DNA of 24,393 nt from DASZHJ01 sp035541215. GTDB taxonomy: Bacteria; Pseudomonadota; Alphaproteobacteria; ATCC43930; CGMCC-115725. Below the pieces are notes generated by a model. That model was not told where the DNA came from, made no database searches, and saw only the letters and a program-made list of their open reading frames with translations. The stretch covers positions 1 through 24,393 of the forward strand of contig DATKNV010000133.1 in NCBI GenBank assembly GCA_035541215.1, written 5' to 3'. Shown piece by piece: positions 8,047 to 15,929 of this stretch (its first letter is position 1; each line of letters begins with the position of its first letter). The translations under genes and the position numbers were made by a program.

Positions 8047-8232
8047 CGAACACGACCCCGAGTCGCACCCGCGGGCGAAGAACAAAACTCGGACGAAAGA
8101 GACGCCGACCGACCCGAGAGAGAGTGCGCGCGTCCTCGCGCGCCGACGATTCCGTCTTCGCAGCTTCGCTTCCTCCGTTAAGATTCGCACGCTCCGCCGA
8201 CTACCGGCGCGGTCCGAGGGGGCATTGGAAAA

Positions 8233-9441
8233 ATGAGCGTGAGCCTGAAGAACATGAAGTTGATCGCCCATGATGCCCTCAGGGGCTTCGGCGGCATGGG
8301 CGAGGGCATGAGCCTGCAGCTTGCCAAGGACGGCCGGCGCATCCTCTGGCTCGCCCACGAATCCGCGCCGAAGAACTTCACCGCCGTCGACGTCACGGAT
8401 CCGCGCCGCCCCAAAGTCATCCTGCAGACGGAGCTGCCGCACCAGCAGATGCGCTCCAATTCGCTCGAGGTCTGCGGCGACGTGATGGCGGTCGCCTATC
8501 AGACCTCGGCGCCGGGGATAGAGCCCGCGGGGCTCGAGCTTCTCGACATCGCCAAGCCCGAGGAGCCCCGCCGCATCGCCTTCTTCGACTGCTCGGGTCC
8601 GCATTCCCGCGGCGTCCATCAGCTCTGGTTCGTCGACGGCGCCTACATCCACTTCTCCGGCGGCGCCGCGGATTTCGTGCCGCGCAATCCGCGGGACCAT
8701 CAGTTCTACCGGATCCTCGACGTGCGCGAGCCCTCGCGGCCGCGCGAGGCCGGAGGCTGGTGGGTCCCGGGCCAGCGCGAGGGCGATGCCGAGCCGCCGC
8801 TCCTCCGGCATCCCGTCTTCGACACCGGCACGCGCGCGCACAACACCAACGTCTATCCCGAGCGGCCCGGCCGCGCCTATGTCGGCTTCATCGACGGCGG
8901 GGTCTGGATACTCGACATCTCCGACATGGCGCGGCCGAAGCCGGTCGGGCATTGGAACCCGCACCCCCCCTTCCCGGGCTTCACGCACACGGTGCTGCCG
9001 CTCCTCGACCGCGATCTTCTCATCGTCAGCGACGAGGCCATCACCGATCGCGGCCGCGATTGGCCGAAGCTGGTCTGGGTCGTCGACGCACGGCGCGAGG
9101 ACAATCTCGTGCCGATCAGCACGCTGCCGCTGCCGCCGATCGAGGAGCAGCGCCAGCTCCCGGGACGCTACGGCGCGCACAATCTCCACGAGAACCGGCC
9201 GGGCCCGGCCTTCCGCTCGAGCACGCTCGTCTTCGGCACCTATTTCAACGGCGGGCTGCGGGTGCACGACGTGAGCGATCCCTTCCGCCCGCGCGAGGTC
9301 GCCCATTTCGTGCCGGAGGCGCCCGCGGGATCGCGCGCGGGGGCGCCGGCCATCAACGACGTCTACGTCGACGAGAATCGAATCATCTATGCCGTCGACC
9401 GCTTCGCCGGCGGGCTCTACGTGCTGGAGCTCGAGCTATAA
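8233..9441 (+). CDS. LVIVD-repeat beta-propeller protein, function unknown
   Basis: Encodes 402 residues. At least five repeats of the LVIVD type are visible, each ending a propeller blade: FTAVDVTDPRRPKVI, LELLDIAKPEEPRRI, YRILDVREPSRPREA, VWILDISDMARPKPV and LRVHDVSDPFRPREV. These place it among LVIVD-repeat propellers, a family known mainly by sequence. There is no signal peptide or membrane segment, so as read it is cytoplasmic; many relatives are exported. The protein is rich in His and Asp near blade edges (for example HNTNVYPERPGR and HNLHENRPG, two related HN-containing loops), which might bind a metal. It stands alone on its strand and ends 19 bases before the convergent lipoprotein gene. 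Confidence 0.85.
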   Translation: MSVSLKNMKLIAHDALRGFGGMGEGMSLQLAKDGRRILWLAHESAPKNFTAVDVTDPRRPKVILQTELPHQQMRSNSLEVCGDVMAVAYQTSAPGIEPAGLELLDIAKPEEPRRIAFFDCSGPHSRGVHQLWFVDGAYIHFSGGAADFVPRNPRDHQFYRILDVREPSRPREAGGWWVPGQREGDAEPPLLRHPVFDTGTRAHNTNVYPERPGRAYVGFIDGGVWILDISDMARPKPVGHWNPHPPFPGFTHTVLPLLDRDLLIVSDEAITDRGRDWPKLVWVVDARREDNLVPISTLPLPPIEEQRQLPGRYGAHNLHENRPGPAFRSSTLVFGTYFNGGLRVHDVSDPFRPREVAHFVPEAPAGSRAGAPAINDVYVDENRIIYAVDRFAGGLYVLELEL

Positions 9442-9460
9442 TTTGGGAGCGAGCGCCGGG

Positions 9461-9883
9461 CTAATCCCCGAGCTGCGCCAGCCCCGCGGAAGCGTGCTGA
9501 CGGAGCGCCACGTAGCCGAGGCCGACGTAGATCGCGTTGACCTTGGCGTAGAGATCGCGCGCAACGCCGCTGCAGCCGCGGGCGCTCGCACCGTCCGCGA
9601 CCTCGAGCATCCATCGCGCCGCGTCATAGCTCGCAGGAAAGCCCTGCTTCTGCGGCGTGATCATGAGCGCGGTGTCGAGCACGGCCGCCCGTGCCTCGAG
9701 CAGCGTCGGCGAATCGCAGCTCACCGGATCCTCTTTTTCCCAGGCGTAATAGGGTGCCATGGTGGCCGCATGCAGCCGCTCGAGATAGTCGGGCGCGCGG
9801 CTGTCGATGATCTGCTGCCGCGCCATGTGATCGGCGCAGGCGCCGAGCGCGAGAGCCAGAACAATGGCCAGACTCCGACGCAT
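9461..9883 (-). CDS. Small orphan lipoprotein, function unknown
   Basis: Encodes 140 residues. The N-terminus MRRSLAIVLALALGACADH is a short lipoprotein signal with lipobox LGAC, so the mature protein starts at Cys16 and is lipid-anchored. The mature part looks helical and contains three further cysteines or hydrophobic patches (VSCDSPTLLEARAAVLDTALM, SARGCSGVARDLYAKVNAIYVGLGYVALRQ). I recognise no family. The 3' end faces the LVIVD gene with 19 bases between the two stops. It is probably transcribed alone or by read-through from the thioesterase gene upstream on the same strand, 173 bases away. Confidence 0.8.
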   Translation of the reverse strand: MRRSLAIVLALALGACADHMARQQIIDSRAPDYLERLHAATMAPYYAWEKEDPVSCDSPTLLEARAAVLDTALMITPQKQGFPASYDAARWMLEVADGASARGCSGVARDLYAKVNAIYVGLGYVALRQHASAGLAQLGD

Positions 9884-9992
9884 GCGTTCCCCCTCGAATG
9901 TGCGTGCCGTCCGCCCTATCCCCCGCCGGCACCCATGCGTGGCCGCGCCGCCGCGCGACGTCGGTTCCTATGCCACAGATTCGGAGCCGGAA

Positions 9993-10022
9993 CACGCGCC
10001 CGCTCGAGCCGGCGAGCGCGTG
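9993..10022 (-). terminator. GC-rich hairpin downstream of the thioesterase gene
   Basis: CGCTCG (10001-10006) pairs with CGAGCG (10013-10018) around a six-base loop, and CACG (9993-9996) pairs with CGTG (10019-10022) with a four-base bulge. It lies 35 bases past the stop of the thioesterase gene. No T-run follows on either strand, so it is a weak terminator candidate or an mRNA 3' end stabiliser. Confidence 0.3.
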
Positions 10023-10056
10023 CCCGAAAATTGACACGCCGCGGGGCCCCTATCTT

Positions 10057-10542
10057 CTAGGCCAGTCCCTCACCATGAAGCACGAGGATCGTCGAGGTGC
10101 CGTGCGCGACGACGCGGCCCTCGGCGTCGAGCACATGAACTTCGGCTGAAACGATGTGTCGGCCGCGCCCGACGACGCGGCCCACCGCGCGCACGCGGCC
10201 GGTGCCCGCGGTGATCGGGCGCGAGAAGTTGCCCTTGGTTTCGACCGTCGCATAGCCGACGCCGGGCGGCAGGAGCGAATGCGCGGCGCAGCCCGCGGCA
10301 CTGTCGATCAGCGTCAGCGCCCAGCCCCCATGAACCGTCCCGAGCAGATTGAGGAGCTGCGGGCCGGGATCGCCCTCGAAGACCGCGAGGCCATCGCCGA
10401 CCTCCACGAGCTCGAAGGCGAGTGTCGACGTGATCGACGGCGCGGGGAGCCGTCCCTCCACGATCGCCTGCAAGACCTCCTTGCCGGTCATTCCCGCGAT
10501 CTCTTCGGCGCGCGCGAGTCCGTAGCGCCGTGCGGTCCCCAT
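10057..10542 (-). CDS. PaaI-type hotdog-fold thioesterase
   Basis: Encodes 161 residues with a single hotdog domain of the PaaI/YbgC-like thioesterase superfamily, which hydrolyses acyl-CoA thioesters in the cytoplasm. The diagnostic segment is LLNLLGTVHGGWALTLIDSAAGCAAHS, with the HGG motif and the Asp of the next helix. ETKGNFSRPITAGTGRVRAVGRVV follows, typical of the second half of the fold. ATG 10542 was chosen because a Shine-Dalgarno (AGGA, 8 bases upstream) precedes it; the frame stays open further upstream into the marR gene, which is not credible. It is divergent from the MarR gene with 45 bases between the starts, so it is probably controlled by that regulator. The natural substrate is not evident; an aromatic or medium-chain acyl-CoA is the family expectation. 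Confidence 0.9.
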   Translation of the reverse strand: MGTARRYGLARAEEIAGMTGKEVLQAIVEGRLPAPSITSTLAFELVEVGDGLAVFEGDPGPQLLNLLGTVHGGWALTLIDSAAGCAAHSLLPPGVGYATVETKGNFSRPITAGTGRVRAVGRVVGRGRHIVSAEVHVLDAEGRVVAHGTSTILVLHGEGLA

Positions 10543-10555
10543 AATTCCATTCCTT

Positions 10556-10581
10556 TGTATCCGCAAAAGATGTAGATACAT
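10556..10581. promoter_or_regulatory. Candidate MarR operator between thioesterase and marR genes
   Basis: Within the 45-base divergent gap, TGTATC (10556-10561) and GATACA (10575-10580) form a perfect 6-base inverted repeat. The right arm is nested in a second palindrome, ATGTA-GA-TACAT (10570-10581). MarR-family proteins usually bind such palindromes next to their own gene. The position would let bound protein block both divergent promoters. Confidence 0.6.
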
Positions 10582-10587
10582 ACACCG

Positions 10588-11052
10588 ATGCCGGAACGAC
10601 CGCAAGCCCCGAGCAAGACCCTCGTCCGCGAACTCCGCGCGGCGATCGAGAGCTGCGCTGGCTGGAGCAGCCGGTTCGCGGCGCGGCGGATCACGGGCTT
10701 TCTCGAGAGGCGCATGGAGAAGAGCGGCCTGAGCCTCGCGCAATTCGGGCTCTTGGCCCAGATCGCGGCGTCCACCGGCGACACGCTGGGCGCGCTCGCG
10801 GAGCGGACGGGCCTCGACCAGTCGACGCTCTCGCGGAACCTCCGCGGGCTCGAGCAGGCGGGGCTCGTCGAGATCGCCGCCGTCGAGTGGGATCAGCGCC
10901 GCCGCGCCGTCTGGCTCACGGAGCAGGGCGCGCGGCGCCTCGAGGCGGCGCTCCCGGCGTGGCGCAAGGCGCATGCGGAGCTTGCCAAGCGCCTCGACCC
11001 CCGCCTCGCGCATCGCCTCGCCGAGGCCGCAGAGGCCCTCGCCGGCGACTGA
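10588..11052 (+). CDS. MarR-family transcriptional regulator
   Basis: Encodes 154 residues, a normal length for the family. Dimerisation helices flank a winged helix-turn-helix at about residues 55-110: TLGALAERTGLDQSTLSRNLRGLEQAGLVEIAAVEWDQRRRAVWLTEQG, with the recognition helix at DQSTLSRNL and the wing at WDQRRRAV. Such proteins normally repress themselves and a neighbouring gene until a small, often phenolic or acyl-CoA-type ligand releases them. The divergent PaaI-type thioesterase gene is the obvious target, and an inverted repeat sits in the shared gap. Its stop is 12 bases from the stop of the convergent carboxymuconolactone-decarboxylase-like gene. Confidence 0.92.
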   Translation: MPERPQAPSKTLVRELRAAIESCAGWSSRFAARRITGFLERRMEKSGLSLAQFGLLAQIAASTGDTLGALAERTGLDQSTLSRNLRGLEQAGLVEIAAVEWDQRRRAVWLTEQGARRLEAALPAWRKAHAELAKRLDPRLAHRLAEAAEALAGD

Positions 11053-11064
11053 CGATCCGCGGCG

Positions 11065-11856
11065 TCAGCGCGCGGACTTGGCTCCGCGCGCGGCGAAGGC
11101 CTCGCCGACCGCGCTCAATCCGCTCAGCATGAAGGCGAAACCGCCATAGGGTCCGGTCTGCACGACCGCCTCGATCACTTCCGTGCGCGTCGCGCCCACG
11201 TTGAGCGCGGAGAGTGCGAACTTCCGCAGCAGCAGCTCGCGCCCGAGCACGGTGAAGGCGGCCACTGCCGCGAGCGCCCGCGTCCTCCGGTCGAGGCCCG
11301 GACGGTTCCAGATCGCGCCGTAGCAGAACTGGACGATCAGCGGATAGATCGAGCCCGTGATGGGGTTCGCGGGATCGGCGTGGCCCTCGTCGCTGCGCTC
11401 GCGGTGCAGAGACGTCTGCACGTCCCGCCCGAGCGCGGCGAGCTCTTGGAGCGATGGGCTCGCGGACTCCGTCGCGTCGAGCGCGATCCCGCGCTCGGCG
11501 AAGACGCGCCCGGCCGCCTCGAGCGCCGCCTCCGAGGCCGCAAATCCGCGGTAGATTCCATCCTGGACGATGATCTCGACGATGGCCCTGGGCTCGAGCC
11601 CGATCTCGAGCGCGGCGCGGCAGTGCTTCTCGAGCGCACCCGAATTCTGCAGCGCGCAGAGGGCGGCGAGCGTGCAGGCCATTCGCTCCCGTCGTCCGAG
11701 CCCCGGCCGCGTCCAGATGCTGCCATAGACGAGCTCCGCCATCAGCTCCGGAAACCCCGCGACGGGCGAGGTCAAGGCCGCATGCCGCGCTTCCGGCCCG
11801 AAAAGCTCGCGTCGAACCCTCTCTCCCCGCTCCCGCAACTCCGCTCGACTGCTCAT
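11065..11856 (-). CDS. Tandem carboxymuconolactone-decarboxylase-like protein
   Basis: Encodes 263 residues comprising two copies of the CMD/AhpD-like helical domain. Copy 1 (about 30-115) reads YGSIWTRPGLGRRERMACTL, then LEKHCRAALEIGLEPRAIVEIIVQDGIYRGF. Copy 2 (about 170-255) reads YGAIWNRPGLDRRTRALAAV, then LRKFALSALNVGATRTEVIEAVVQTGPYGGF. Copy 1 keeps the histidine expected in gamma-carboxymuconolactone decarboxylases; copy 2 has LRKFAL there and lacks it. Neither copy has the CxxC of AhpD-type peroxidases, so a decarboxylase-like or lactonase-like role is more likely than thiol chemistry; the exact reaction is unknown. ATG 11856 was chosen because GAGGAG lies six bases upstream; the frame runs on to 12087 but overlaps the next gene's promoter and coding region. 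Confidence 0.88.
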   Translation of the reverse strand: MSSRAELRERGERVRRELFGPEARHAALTSPVAGFPELMAELVYGSIWTRPGLGRRERMACTLAALCALQNSGALEKHCRAALEIGLEPRAIVEIIVQDGIYRGFAASEAALEAAGRVFAERGIALDATESASPSLQELAALGRDVQTSLHRERSDEGHADPANPITGSIYPLIVQFCYGAIWNRPGLDRRTRALAAVAAFTVLGRELLLRKFALSALNVGATRTEVIEAVVQTGPYGGFAFMLSGLSAVGEAFAARGAKSAR

Positions 11857-11974
11857 GTTCCGCTCCTCGATTACATGCTGCGACGAAAAGCCTTTACGGC
11901 ACCCGGCGGCCTTTACTCTCGGCCATCGCCACTTATTTCTTACCCAGTTACCGATAGGGCATCGGGTCCCGGGC

Positions 11975-12628
11975 ATGAATAGCATTCTTACGAGGCGGCG
12001 CGAGTTCCTGATCGGGAGCGGCCTCTGCCTGCTCCTCGGGGGACGCGCGCTTGCGGCGCCCTCCGCCCCGCGCCGGCTCTCGCTCACGAACGCGAATACC
12101 GGCGAGAGCTTCGAGGGTCCCTATCGCGACGCCGACGGGCCGATCCCGGATGCGATCGGCGACCTCGCGGTTCTCCTGCGCGACCATCACGTGAACAAGG
12201 TCGGGCCTGTCGACGTCGAGACGCTCGATTTTCTCGCGGACGTGATGGCGGCGACGGGCCAGAGCCACGCGACCGTCCTCTCCGCCTTCCGCACGCCCGA
12301 GACGAACCGGAAATTGGCCGCCTCGGCCTTCGGCGCCGCCGAGAAGAGTCAGCATCTCCTGGGCCGCGCGCTCGACGTCACTTTCGACACGCGGCTTCCC
12401 GATGCGCGCGCGGCGGCGCTCGAGATGGGCCGCGGCGGCGTCGGCTGGTATCCGCGCTCGCATTTCATCCATCTCGACACCGGCCCGCCCCGCGAGTGGG
12501 AGAAGGACGGCACCGGCCTCGACCTTCTCCTCGCCGGCGGGCGTCCCCACCATCAGCTCACCGTCGCCCAGCGCAACAAGCTTCGCCGCGCCTATGCGAT
12601 GCGGGAGTATCTGAAGCGGCATCAATGA
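11975..12628 (+). CDS. Tat-exported DUF882/M15-type peptidase-fold protein (YcbK-like)
   Basis: Encodes 217 residues. The N-terminus MNSILTRRREFLIGSGLCLLLGGRALA is a twin-arginine signal (TRRREFL) with a cut expected at ALA/APS, so the protein is exported folded. The body matches DUF882 (peptidase M15A-like, the YcbK family), zinc proteins that act on or near peptidoglycan: SAFRTPETN, then SQHLLGRALDVTF (His127 and Asp134 in HxxxxxxD) and HFIHLDTG (His163, His166). These supply the metal-site residues expected of the fold. Length is normal. I chose ATG 11975 since the upstream codons precede the Tat signal and overlap the divergent gene's leader. It could function as an endopeptidase or as a non-catalytic cell-wall protein. 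Confidence 0.9.
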   Translation: MNSILTRRREFLIGSGLCLLLGGRALAAPSAPRRLSLTNANTGESFEGPYRDADGPIPDAIGDLAVLLRDHHVNKVGPVDVETLDFLADVMAATGQSHATVLSAFRTPETNRKLAASAFGAAEKSQHLLGRALDVTFDTRLPDARAAALEMGRGGVGWYPRSHFIHLDTGPPREWEKDGTGLDLLLAGGRPHHQLTVAQRNKLRRAYAMREYLKRHQ

Positions 12629-12808
12629 AGCCGATGGACCCGGCGAGGCGTGAGAACTTACCCAGCCTTCACGTGCCTTCCGGATCCCGCAAGATGCTCC
12701 GTTGCCGCCCCGTCTCCGGTCGAGGTCCAATATGCCGTAAAGGTTTGGCCGGCCCGCTGATATAAATTCCCATGGAACCGAAACCGAGCGCGGAACGCCG
12801 ACGGCCCC

Positions 12809-14008
12809 ATGCGAGTGCTTCACATCATCACGGGTTTGCGCCGAGGCGGCGCGGAGGCGATGCTGGCGAAGCTGATCGCCGCCCACGCCGACTCGGGAAT
12901 CGAGAATCACGTCGTCTGCCTCGTCGAGAGAGGACCGCTTGCCATCGAGATCGAGCGGATCGGAGCGCCGGTCATCGTCCTCGGCATGCGCTCGAAGGCG
13001 GCGCTCGGGGCCGTCCTGCGTCTCCCCGGCATCGTGCGGCGCCTTAGGCCGGACATCGTCGAGACCTGGCTCTATCACGCCGATCTCGCGGGTCTCATCG
13101 CCGCCGCCCTGACCCGCCGCCTGCCGCGGCTGATCTGGAATCTCCGCTGCTCCGACATGGATGCGCAGGACCGGGCGCGGTCCGGTCTGAAGCTCATGCT
13201 GCGGATCTTGGCGCGCTGCTCCGCGCTCCCCAATGGGATCATCGTCAACAGCCATGCCGGAAGGCTCTATCACGAGGCCCTGGGATACCGGCCGAAATGG
13301 TGGGCGGAAATCCCCAACGGCTTCGACCTGGAGCGATGGCGCCGGGACGAGACGGCGGGGGCGCGACTTCGCTCCCTCTGCGGCGTTCCCGAGACTGTGC
13401 CGGTCGTGGGCATGTGCGCGCGCGTTGCGCCCATGAAGGACCACTCCAATTTCCTCAGGGCCATCGCCGCGCTGCGCGCGGGCGGGACGAGCGTGCATGC
13501 GGCTCTCGTCGGGCGCGGCACCGAGGCGCTCGCGGGCGAGGTCGCGCTACTGAAGCTCGAAGCGCAGGTGAGCCTGCTCGGAGAGCGCTCCGACCTCCCG
13601 GACCTGATGCCGGGATTCGATCTGCTCTGCCTCTCATCGGCCTTCGGGGAGGGCTTCGCCAACGTGCTCGGCGAGGCGATGGCCTGCTGCGTGCCCTGCG
13701 TCGCGACGGACGTCGGCGATGCCGCCGCAATCGTCGGCGACACCGGCCGCATCGTGCCGCCGCGGGAGCCCGAAGCCCTCGCCGCGGCGCTCCGCGATCT
13801 CCTCGCAATGCCGGCGGCGGCTCGCGCCGCCCTGGGCTTGCGCGCGCGGCGACGCATCGAGGAGCATTACGGCATCGCTCGAATAGCACAGCAGTATCTC
13901 GAGGTTTACGAGGCCGTGCTCGCCGGCACCGTCCCCGCGGGTTTCAGGATCTCCGCGCCTTCAAGCCCAGCGCCGCTGCCAGGCCTGAAACATCAGGACG
14001 TCCCATAG
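12809..14008 (+). CDS. Glycosyltransferase family 4, first of the polysaccharide locus
   Basis: Encodes 399 residues with a GT-B fold. The N-terminal half starts MRVLHIITGLRRGGAEAMLAKL, the glycine-rich acceptor-side loop of GT4 enzymes. The hinge IIVNSHAGRLYHEALGY and IPNGFDLERW precede the donor-binding half. The EX7E motif is intact: Glu281 and Glu289 in GEGFANVLGEAMAC, followed by VATDVGDAAAIVGDTG. It should transfer a sugar from a nucleotide donor to a lipid-linked glycan on the cytoplasmic face of the inner membrane; the sugar cannot be predicted. No good Shine-Dalgarno is visible before the ATG, and a TATAAA hexamer lies at 12761. The last 48 bases overlap, tail to tail, the end of the amidotransferase gene, and the C-terminus (about 25 Pro/Ser-rich residues) looks added on. 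Confidence 0.9.
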   Translation: MRVLHIITGLRRGGAEAMLAKLIAAHADSGIENHVVCLVERGPLAIEIERIGAPVIVLGMRSKAALGAVLRLPGIVRRLRPDIVETWLYHADLAGLIAAALTRRLPRLIWNLRCSDMDAQDRARSGLKLMLRILARCSALPNGIIVNSHAGRLYHEALGYRPKWWAEIPNGFDLERWRRDETAGARLRSLCGVPETVPVVGMCARVAPMKDHSNFLRAIAALRAGGTSVHAALVGRGTEALAGEVALLKLEAQVSLLGERSDLPDLMPGFDLLCLSSAFGEGFANVLGEAMACCVPCVATDVGDAAAIVGDTGRIVPPREPEALAAALRDLLAMPAAARAALGLRARRRIEEHYGIARIAQQYLEVYEAVLAGTVPAGFRISAPSSPAPLPGLKHQDVP

Positions 14009-15889
14009 CTGATATTGCCGGTTCCGGCGGCCGGCGAGATGGTCGTGCCAATCGCGGCGCACCAGCTCGGCGCGCAGGATTCCGTCCTTCCGCATCCGCG
14101 GCTCGTCCAGCAGATCCTCCGCCCAATCGCGCAACGGGCCGCGCAGCCATTCCGCGATGGGGACGGCAAATCCCATCTTCGGGCGATCGACCAGCGCGCG
14201 CGGAACGTGCTTGTAGAGGATCTGCCGGAGGAGCCATTTTCCGCCGTGGTTTCTCGCCTTGAGCTCCGGCGGGAGCGCCCAAGCAAGCTCGACGACGCGA
14301 TGGTCGAGCAGCGGCACCCTCGCCTCGAGCGAGACCGCCATGCTCGCGCGATCGACCTTCGTGAGGATGTCGTCGGGCAAGTAAGTGATCGTGTCGAGAT
14401 ACTGCATGCGCTCGAGCGCATTGGGCAGCGTGCGCGGCAAATCGGTATCCCAAAGCAGCCCCTTCGCCTCCTCGCCGCCGAGGACGAGCTCCTCCGGCGC
14501 GCGCCAATGGCTGAGGATCTCGCGATAGACTCCGTCTCCGCCATTGCGCAGCATGGCGGCCACCCGATGCAGCTTTTCGCCGGCTTCCGAGATGCGCCCG
14601 CGAGGCATCACGAGCCGGCCCAGCGCGTTTCCGGCCCGCAGGGGGATCGCCCGCATGACGCTTGCGAGCGGCGCGCGTGCGGCGCGTGGAACGCGGCCGA
14701 TCCAACGGCCGACGGTCCGCGCCAGGAAATACCGGTCGTAGCCCGCGAAGAGCTCGTCGCCGCCGTCGCCGGAGAGTGCCACGGTGACGTGGCGCCGCGT
14801 CATTTCCGAGAGCAGGTATGTCGGGATCTGCGAGGGATCGCCGAAGGGCTCGTCGTAGTAGTCCGCGAGGCGCGGGACGACCTCGAGGGCATGATCGGGC
14901 TCGACGTAGAGATCGGTGTGGTCGGTGCCGATGTGGCGGGCGACGGCCCTGGCGGCCTCGGCCTCGTCGAAACCGGTCTCGCGGAAGCCGATGGAGAAGG
15001 ATTTGACGGGCTTGCTGCTGTTCACCTGCATCAGCGCCGTCACCGTCGAGGAGTCGATGCCGCCCGACAGGAAGACGCCCAACGGCACGTCCGACACGAG
15101 CTGCCGCCGCACCGCATCGCTCAAGAGCGCGTGCATGCGCTCGATCGCGGCGGCCTCGTCGAGCTTCCCGCGGGCCTCGCGGCCGGCGCGCTCGACCTCC
15201 GCCATGTCCCAATAGGCGGAGATCGCCGGCGATCCCGCGGGCGGCAGCGTCAGGACCCGGCCGGGCTCGAGCTTGGAGACGCCGCGATAGATCGTGCGCG
15301 GCGCCGGGACGTATCCGAGCCGCATGTAGGCCGCGAGCGCGTCGCGGTCGATCTCGGGCCGCCAGCCCTCGTGCGCGCGGAGCGACTTGAGCTCCGAGCC
15401 GAAGAGAAGGAGGCCGCCGAAGAGGCCCCAGTAGAGCGGCTTGATGCCGAGCCGGTCGCGCGCGAGGCTCAGGGTCCGCATCTGCCGGTCCCAGAGCGCG
15501 AGCGCGAACATGCCGTTGACCCGGCGAAGCGCAGCCTCGACACCCCAGGCGGCGCAGGCCTCGAGCAGCACCTCGGTGTCGGAGCGGCTGCGCCAATTGA
15601 GCCGTGCGGGTCCGAGCTCGTCGCGGAGGTCCTCGGTGTTGTAGAGCTCGCCGTTGTAGGAGATCACGTAGCGGCCGTCGGCCGAGATCATGGGCTGCGA
15701 GGCCGCCGCGGAGAGATCGACGATGGCGAGACGCGTGTGGCCGAGCCCCACCCCCGCCCCCCAGTCGCACCACAGATTCGTCCCGTCGGGTCCGCGATGG
15801 ACGAGGCTCGACGCCATCGCCATCAAGCGCTCCCGCAGTTTCGATCCGTCGGCAGGCCTCGGATCGAGAAAGCCTGTGATGCCGCACAT
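13961..15889 (-). CDS. asnB: Asparagine synthase-like glutamine amidotransferase
   Basis: Encodes 642 residues. The start at ATG 15889 exposes Cys2 after removal of Met (MCGITGF), the N-terminal nucleophile of class II glutaminase domains, so this start is secure even though the frame is open to 16039. The glutaminase domain (about 1-215) has HRGPDG and SYNGELYN. The synthetase domain has the ATP pyrophosphatase loop SGGIDSS (275-281) and LSGDGGDELFAGYDRY. This composition fits AsnB. In polysaccharide loci such enzymes often amidate uronic acids or amino sugars, rather than making free asparagine. Given the glycosyltransferase, flippase and methyltransferases around it, a glycan-modifying role is as likely as amino-acid synthesis. 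No Shine-Dalgarno is visible; a hairpin lies 17-39 bases before the start. Confidence 0.9.
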   Translation of the reverse strand: MCGITGFLDPRPADGSKLRERLMAMASSLVHRGPDGTNLWCDWGAGVGLGHTRLAIVDLSAAASQPMISADGRYVISYNGELYNTEDLRDELGPARLNWRSRSDTEVLLEACAAWGVEAALRRVNGMFALALWDRQMRTLSLARDRLGIKPLYWGLFGGLLLFGSELKSLRAHEGWRPEIDRDALAAYMRLGYVPAPRTIYRGVSKLEPGRVLTLPPAGSPAISAYWDMAEVERAGREARGKLDEAAAIERMHALLSDAVRRQLVSDVPLGVFLSGGIDSSTVTALMQVNSSKPVKSFSIGFRETGFDEAEAARAVARHIGTDHTDLYVEPDHALEVVPRLADYYDEPFGDPSQIPTYLLSEMTRRHVTVALSGDGGDELFAGYDRYFLARTVGRWIGRVPRAARAPLASVMRAIPLRAGNALGRLVMPRGRISEAGEKLHRVAAMLRNGGDGVYREILSHWRAPEELVLGGEEAKGLLWDTDLPRTLPNALERMQYLDTITYLPDDILTKVDRASMAVSLEARVPLLDHRVVELAWALPPELKARNHGGKWLLRQILYKHVPRALVDRPKMGFAVPIAEWLRGPLRDWAEDLLDEPRMRKDGILRAELVRRDWHDHLAGRRNRQYQLWDVLMFQAWQRRWA

Positions 15890-15906
15890 GGCGGGAGAGG
15901 GAACAT

Positions 15907-15929
15907 GGCTTGCGCGGGAATTGCAAGCC
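15907..15929 (-). promoter_or_regulatory. Stem-loop in the leader of the amidotransferase gene
   Basis: GGCTTGC (15907-15913) and GCAAGCC (15923-15929) are perfect complements around a nine-base loop. On the - strand the hairpin lies 17 bases upstream of the asnB start and is not followed by a T-run. It might tune translation initiation or bind a regulator. Confidence 0.4.

Larger units (their letters stand above)
7715..8232. other. 518-base divergent intergenic region
   Basis: This region lies between the CHAT lipoprotein gene (leftward) and the LVIVD-repeat gene (rightward), so it should hold both promoters. I see no convincing gene in it. It contains a perfect 12-bp palindrome at 7888-7899 and an A/T-rich stretch at about 7950-8050 that stands out against the GC-rich surroundings and holds a second palindrome. 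I could not place a -35/-10 pair with confidence on either strand. Confidence 0.6.

Noticed and set aside
11890..11916. Direct repeat GCCTTTAC x2 upstream of the DUF882 gene
   Set aside because: Eight bases, 19 apart, with no symmetry or link to a promoter element; too weak to call.
12729..12771. Sigma-70 promoter before the first GT4 gene, based on TATAAA at 12761
   Set aside because: No acceptable -35 hexamer lies 16-18 bases upstream, and the sigma-54 pattern is also absent.
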